64,000 nucleotides of DNA, from the NCBI GenBank assembly GCA_023374045.1, contig CM041776.1, positions 315,754,722 through 315,818,721 on the forward strand, read 5' to 3'. Every line of letters starts with the position of its first letter. The stretch's first letter is position 1. This document shows positions 58,674 to 64,000 of the stretch, in pieces. The notes under the pieces were generated by a model that saw only the letters and a program-made list of their open reading frames with translations, did no database searches and had not been told where the DNA came from. The position numbers and the translations under genes were made by a program. The stretch is from Limonium bicolor. Lineage: Eukaryota; Streptophyta; Magnoliopsida; Caryophyllales; Plumbaginaceae.

Positions 58674-58912
58674 TCATTATGAACACTGGCGGCAGTGTGG
58701 TGGGATAGACGTCCATTCCAAGAAACCCGTCATATTAATAGAACATAGGACCACCACTAATTAGATAAGCATTAACTTTATCCTTACTCTTGGTTTCAAA
58801 AAAAAAAAAAAAAATTAATCCTTACTCTAACTAATGCTGTTAAATAATCTTTGATTATTTCCACAGACTACACATTCTTTACTGGGAACACTCTTACGGA
58901 CATACGGAGCTA

Positions 58913-59129
58913 CTCCCTCCGTCCTGTTTGCTTTATGGCACGTTTTCCACTTCAATATTAAACATATAAGATAAAATAATTTATAAAATTAAATTGTGAC
59001 ATATACTTATCATGTAAGGATTCATATACTAAACTTAAATTTTCAAAATTAATTTTCTTATATGTTAAAATTGAAGTCAAACAACATGTCCAAATAGTAA
59101 ACAGGACGGTCAATTCAGGACATAGGGAG
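58913..59129. mobile_element. Stowaway MITE (217 bp)
   Basis: The ends are CTCCCTCCGTCCTG at left and its near inverse AGGACATAGGGAG at right, with a TA duplication on both sides (58911-58912 and 59130-59131). This is the standard Tc1/mariner Stowaway terminus. It is non-coding and can fold on itself. Confidence 0.9.
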
Positions 59130-59131
59130 TA

Positions 59132-61037
59132 CATTTCTATTTATAGACTAAACGTGCACTGATAATGATGCTGCCTCATTGCCAACCATGACAAGTTGAG
59201 TCGGAAGTCAAATGTCAATCTTTAATCTTGCCGAAGTCCCTGTTTCGTTTTTATTATTCCATGTAAGGCAAACTCGTACGGAGGAGTAGTTACATGCATG
59301 TATAAATAGTAATATTATACGCATGATATGTCAAATTTTTAAAAATTATTAAATATTTTATAGATTTTTTTTAAAATATAAAATGATATAATAATATTTT
59401 AAAGTATGATAGTAAAAAAAAAATTACCTCCGAACAAAACTCCTAGTCCACCATTGATGATATGAGGGAAGAAAAAAAGTAAGTTAATGTTAGTTCTACC
59501 ACAACAAAAAAAGTTGTACATGTATCTTTTTTTTCATGGTAAGAACTTACAACCCTATTTTTAGTGTGTGTTTCAGGTAAATCTATCTAGATTATTTATA
59601 GACTATAGAACAAAAAATGGAGGATTCAAATATTAGAATCAATTGATTCTCTACTCCTTTCTTTATAAACTCAGATGTCTAACTTGTAGATATATTACTA
59701 AAGGCTTCATTTTTTTGTGTGATTATGATCCGTTCACTTTTTTATATATATATCTTATACATTAATTGTTTTTTTTAATCAAATTTTCTACTTTTCTTCT
59801 TATCTATTTTTCTAACTCATGTACCAACTTACATCAGCTATCTTCTTTAGAAAAGATTTCGATAAACATATCTCGTTATACACGTGTATATAAGTATATT
59901 GCAACTCGTGTTCTATATAATAAGGCGATTAGACTTGTCTAGCTGATGTATGTCACCTTTTTTTTCTTTTTCTTCTGAAAAGATGTATGTCACTTTCAAA
60001 TATCAGATTGCAAACCACCATACTCTAACAAATCAAATAAAATAAAATGTGATATTATGAGTCATAATGTTTTCTTCTTTTCTTTCGAAATGCGTCGATG
60101 CGTTGGATGTTGTTTTATTGGTTGTTTGGGTCTGTTGTTTTGTATGTGACATATATGATCTGATGTAGAATGTAGGACTACGTGGGACCCACACCATTTA
60201 TTTACCAAATTTATACCCCCGCGAAAGGGATGCCGAACGCAGCATTGAGCGGTTTAATTGTACGTCAAATGAGTAAGGATATATATCGATCGAATCATAT
60301 AGAAAGAAGATTATTACCTCCAATTCTTCGAGTATTAATCTAAGTTTTTTATTTTGTTGCAAAATAAGTTCGATCACAAAGTTAATTATCCCTTGGGCTG
60401 GATTATAAAGAAAGAATCCGTTTTGAAATTAGGTTTAAATTACTATAGTTGTTATAAACTGTTTGTATTCATATCTTTTCATTTTTGTCCTGTACTTTTT
60501 TTAATTATTATTTTAGATTTTGGTCTTATTTATTATTATTGTCACTTCATTTTATTTTTTTGCCTTTATAATTAAGTATTTTAACTTTTATCATTTTCAT
60601 ACAAATAATAATAATAATATACTAGTTTGAAACTATTTTTTAAAATTGTGAAAAAAATCTAAATGTACTTATAATTTGAATAGGACTATTAGTTTAGTTG
60701 CACAAAAAAATAAACATTTACACTTGATCTCGCAATCAAAGACAAATTTCAGTTAACATTTGTAATCTGTAATGACCTTCATATATCCATGTGAGGTGAA
60801 ATGGATCAAAAACCTTTAGATCTTCAACTCAAATGACCTTGCGTAACTAGTTTTTACAAAAAATCAAACATCAGAGTTTGAGCGTCGTTGCAGTATCTCT
60901 ACTTTAAGTATCTCTAGTCAAAATCTAGATTGAGTTTGAAAGTGAAAGAGTTTAAATGGTTCTAAAATCTCAGAATCACGATTGTCCTCCCTCAGTTCAC
61001 TAATCTCTTGCCGAACTACCTCTTTTTCAAAGTGTTA
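59132..61037. other. AT-rich intergenic DNA
   Basis: No gene or clear element is seen. A short (AAT)n run is near 60605-60619. The open frame at 60354-60575 is low-complexity and not called. Confidence 0.5.
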
Positions 61038-61262
61038 GGGGGTGTTTGTTTAAGAGCGGGAGCATAAAAGGGAATAGAGAGAATATATAAAAGAATCTAC
61101 TTAGATTTTTCTGATTGTTTGTTTGTGCCGAGAAAGTATAATAAATAACCAGTCAATTACCAATTCATTCCCCTTTTCTAAAAATAGAAAAAATTGACTA
61201 AACAAACAACATGAAACAGAATCATTCCGATTCCCTTTCATGATTATCCCAAAACAAACGCC
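61038..61262. mobile_element. Small Tourist-like MITE, boundaries approximate
   Basis: Left end GGGGGTGTTTGTTTAAGAG and right end CCCAAAACAAACGCC form an imperfect inverted repeat around ~225 bp of non-coding DNA with GGGAATAG...GATTCCC complementarity. The target duplication is unclear (TTA at left, ATA or TAA at right). Confidence 0.5.
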
Positions 61263-61285
61263 ATAAACTCGACCAAAAATTGTAA

Positions 61286-62530
61286 GGGTGTGTTCACTTG
61301 GGATATTAAAGAAAGAGAAAGGAAATCATTCCCTTTTGGTACTTGCCTACCCACTTCCGGTAACAAGAATTAAAAGTATATATAAGTGTTAAATATGATC
61401 TTTATTTAAGTGTCAGTTATAATTAATTAATAATAAATAGATTAATCTATAAATTAATTATGAGTACATTTACTTAAATAAAATTAAAAAGTAAACAATT
61501 TAATTAAGAGTAAATATGTTAGACGTCGTATATATTAACTAAATATTTACAATGATTCATTTTGTTCTTTTTGATATATTCTAAATTTATATCTAATATA
61601 AAAATATATGTGTTAAATACTACATGTTACAACATTTAAAACAAATCTTTTTGAATTTTAGATTTAAAAATTATACCATAAGTTTTTTCTAAAACTTAAT
61701 AATATGAAATAAATGACTATATTACAAGTACTATAAACTAAGTATAGTCTTTTATTTTATTATAATAAACTTTTTCTTAGTGAAAAACTAATAATAAACT
61801 CATATTTAATTAAATGTGAACTAAATTTTAGTTGATACCAAAAAATATTGAGAAATATAAAACAAGATATTAACATATAAATATTTCTTAAGATATTAAA
61901 CACTATCTAAGTATGTATTAGATAAATGATTATAATATATTACAAATATTTTTGAATTATAACATAATTTTGATATAAATAATTAATAATTTTTACTTTG
62001 ATTAAAGTGTTTATATTTCTATTGAATATAAAATTAAGATTATGTTAAATTTATATTTATTTAACTATTTAGAATGTTTATTTAATGAATGAACATGAAT
62101 GATCATTTTGATAGTTGGAAGCCAAAATTATTACATTATGTTAATATTGAATAAAACAAGTATTGTGCTTAGTGTGTAACACAACTCGGTAAACCATGGA
62201 TCATCATTTGAGATTTAGAAATATGGATGATCATTTTGTTTAACTATTTATGTTTATCAAATGAATGGACATGGATATTGATCTTATTGAGATTTGAAAG
62301 CAAAAATTCTTACATTATGCGAAGATAAAACAAGTATAACTTCTTTTTTTTAAAAAAAATGGTGATTCTCTTATATTCAAAACCAAACTACCACAAAGGA
62401 AATGAAAGAGAATTATATTCCATTTCCAAGTTTAAACCAAACAAACTTTTAATCGAATGAATCTTTTTCCTTTCCACCCTATTTTCTTTTGTGATTCTAT
62501 CTCTTTCTGTTGCGCGAAGTGAACTCACTC
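61286..62530. mobile_element. Tourist/PIF-Harbinger-type MITE, copy 2 (1245 bp)
   Basis: Termini GGGTGTGTTCACTTGGG and the inverse of GAGTGAGTTCACTTCGC match the family at 37657-38842. A TAA duplication lies at 61283-61285 and 62531-62533. The interior is AT-rich and non-coding, similar in size and composition to the first copy. Confidence 0.82.
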
Positions 62531-62570
62531 TAAAGTAAAACTCAATACAAGAGTGGGGATTATTAATTGC

Positions 62571-62993
62571 AAGGGCGGAGTCAAGTGGGGTCTTGTGAGG
62601 TCCCGAGACACTATGTTTTTTTGAAAAACTCAAAGATTTCTATATGTAGAGTAATTAAAGTTTACATATATACAATATAAATGACCCCTATATCACAAAA
62701 ATTGTAATGATATAAGCAATGTTTGAGTTGTGTTTAGGGGTGGAGACAAGGGTGTGCAAGAGGGAGCAACACACTCATCAACTTTGCTAAATTTAAATTA
62801 AAAAAAAAAATTTTTAGAAATTTTAATAAAAGATCCCCTAATTTTTTATAATTTTGTCCATGCCCCCACAACTTCAATTTTTGGTTCCGTCTCTGGTTAT
62901 GTTGAATTCGAATTTTACTTATGACATACCATTGAATCCAAATAGTTTTTTTAACGGGTGACCCTACATAATTAATATTCTAGTTCTGCCCCT
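62571..62993. mobile_element. hAT-like MITE with a second MITE nested in it
   Basis: Outer ends AAGGGCGGAGTCAAG and the inverse of AGGGGCAGAACTAG are flanked by TTAATTGC (62563-62570) and TTAATTGT (62994-63001), seven of eight bases matching. An inner pair, GGGGTGGAGACAAGG near 62737 and the inverse of CCAGAGACGGAACC near 62897, looks like a related element inserted within it. Non-coding. Confidence 0.55.
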
Positions 62994-63001
62994 TTAATTG
63001 T

Positions 63002-63512
63002 GGCTATAAGCTAGAGTAACCATAAAACTTAAATGAACAAACTGTAAAAATATAGTATTAATACTATCCATCAAAGACTTGCACACACTTAATCTGTGTG
63101 TGCTCAACAAAATACATAAGATCCAAACCAATACCAAATATCAATCGATCAAGATAGAAATGACGAAAATGCACCAAGACTTAGCAATGACTAATTTCAA
63201 TGTATTCAATCTGATCATGGTTTGTATATTAATTAAAATCATGTCAAGCTAGCCTGGGAAAAGACTGAAAAAAGATCAAAGCACATTTTGTCATGTGTCT
63301 TTTTTTTTATAACAACATTTTTCTCATTCCCCGTATTAAAAAATTATGCCCAATTTGCTATATGCATCTTTGTTAACTATAGTATGTTCCGCAACTTGAT
63401 TGTATATATAGAGAGAGTTAGTTGATTGGGTGAACACATATATCAGTCGTATTTGTAGAGAAGTCGGTTCGTCGTCAATATTGTGCTTGTGTGGAAAAAC
63501 TTAAAATAACAC
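63002..63512. other. AT-rich intergenic DNA
   Basis: Nothing is recognised between the MITE and the tRNA gene. Confidence 0.5.
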
Positions 63513-63517
63513 AAAAA
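63513..63517 (-). terminator. RNA polymerase III terminator of tRNA-Lys
   Basis: A run of five T on the minus strand starts two bases after the tRNA 3' end. Confidence 0.75.
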
Positions 63518-63518
63518 T

Positions 63519-63590
63519 CGCCCACCGTGGGGCTCGAACCCACGACCACAAGTTAAGAGCCTTGCGCTCTACCAACTGAGCTAGACGGGC
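63519..63590 (-). tRNA. tRNA-Lys(CUU), one base short in the anticodon stem
   Basis: On the minus strand the acceptor stem GCCCGTC pairs with GGTGGGC. The D arm is GCTCAGTTGGTAGAGC and the T arm is GTGGGTTCGAGCCCCAC. The anticodon loop CTCTTAA gives anticodon CUU, which reads lysine AAG codons. A- and B-box promoter elements (TAGCTCAGTTGG and GGTTCGAGCC) are intact. The 3' strand of the anticodon stem has one C fewer than the 5' strand CAAGG requires, giving 72 rather than 73 bases. This is either a sequence error or an inactivating deletion. Confidence 0.88.
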
Positions 63591-63597
63591 TTGATGT

Positions 63598-63605
63598 TAT
63601 AAATT
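63598..63605 (+). promoter_or_regulatory. Probable TATA box of the downstream protein gene
   Basis: TATAAATT lies about 130 bp before the ATG at 63730, a normal plant 5'-UTR distance. It is only eight bases from the 5' end of the divergent tRNA gene. Confidence 0.5.
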
Positions 63606-63729
63606 TATTACAAGTGTGTAATACATACCAAGAACACTGAAAACTCAATATAAAACCTGCAGGCATACCGGTGATACAATGCGCAGCACAAACGTCGTCA
63701 TACATAGTACGAACTGAGAGAAGGAAAGT

Positions 63730-63891
63730 ATGCCTGCGGCTCTCGTTTGTTCCAACCTCGTGGTAGCTTTCCGGAGGAATCGTCTCCCTGTTTATCCGAG
63801 CAACTTTTCTGCAACACCGAGGGTATCGACATTCCTCCGGCTCAACTCTGTTCGAGCTACGGCTTCAACCACCGCTGTCAACAGCACAACG
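63730..63891 (+). CDS. First exon of an unidentified protein with a transit-like N terminus (partial)
   Basis: ATG at 63730 opens MPAALVCSNLVVAFRRNR. The first 54 residues are rich in Ser, Thr, Ala and Arg with almost no acidic residues, as in plastid or mitochondrial targeting peptides. The frame reaches a good splice donor ACG|GTACGG after 63891, in phase 0. Beyond it the sequence turns T-rich like a plant intron, although the frame stays open to 63990. The mature protein lies outside the window, so the function cannot be stated. Confidence 0.6.
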
Positions 63892-64000
63892 GTACGGTTT
63901 TTTTCCTCTATTTGGACGGGCAATGTCTTTTTCGTTTTTCTTCTTTTCAATCAGTTGTTATCACACTTCCTGTTATGGCTATATTTCTAACGCTTTCTTT

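Noticed and set aside
1..64000. CRISPR arrays, bacterial operons, riboswitches
   Set aside because: The sequence is plant nuclear DNA; no regular short spacer-repeat arrays or bacterial signals were seen.

Overview
This is a stretch of plant nuclear DNA, very probably from a dicot. The evidence is a spliced plant-type DUF4057 gene, a nuclear tRNA-Lys gene, Athila and chromovirus-like LTR retrotransposons, plant L1-type LINEs, and hAT, Tourist and Stowaway elements. I cannot name the species from sequence alone. About four fifths of the window is mobile DNA. The recognisable host loci are one DUF4057 protein gene (13803-17387, minus), a tRNA-Lys(CUU) gene (63519-63590, minus) and the first exon of a probable organelle-targeted protein (from 63730, plus, running off the window).

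Left arm (1-9.8 kb): a broken plus-strand LINE is interrupted by a hAT element (881-8987, perfect 8-bp target duplication). The hAT element carries a smaller hAT element (1955-2523, perfect 8-bp duplication) and a long solo LTR (2736-8926). The solo LTR in turn carries an antisense Athila-like solo LTR (5301-6998, 5-bp duplication). Next come a retroelement scrap and a 1-kb inverted pair of LTR promoter regions (10706-11757). The DUF4057 gene (five exons) holds an imperfect ~555-bp tandem duplication in its large second intron.

Middle (18.5-36.8 kb): a decayed minus-strand LINE keeps recognisable ORF1 and ORF2 domains. It is followed by a complete Athila-clade element (24628-36810, GCAAC target duplication) with both LTRs, tRNA-Asp-type PBS, gag-protease, RT-RNase H, integrase, an env-position ORF preceded by an intron-like segment, and three polypurine tracts. 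Its pol carries a 186-nt copy of the U5 end that stops exactly at the PBS. GC-rich palindromic cassettes recur in both LTRs and in the 3' region.

Right part (37.6-64 kb): a 1.2-kb Tourist-like MITE is followed by an unusual retrotransposon at 39825-55868. It has two nearly identical ~5.7-kb LTRs around only 4.6 kb of internal DNA, an initiator-Met PBS, and a gag but no recognisable pol. The gag frame is broken by three short GT-AG segments whose removal keeps it open to its terminal stop. The long solo LTR on the left is a diverged relative. This element sits in the leader of a third, antisense LTR element (LTR 56215 to about 57895). The end of the window holds small MITEs, the tRNA gene and the start of the next host gene.

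The window mainly records how these elements interact: full-length retrotransposons, solo LTRs left by recombination, non-autonomous derivatives and MITEs nested in one another, with host genes confined to small islands.
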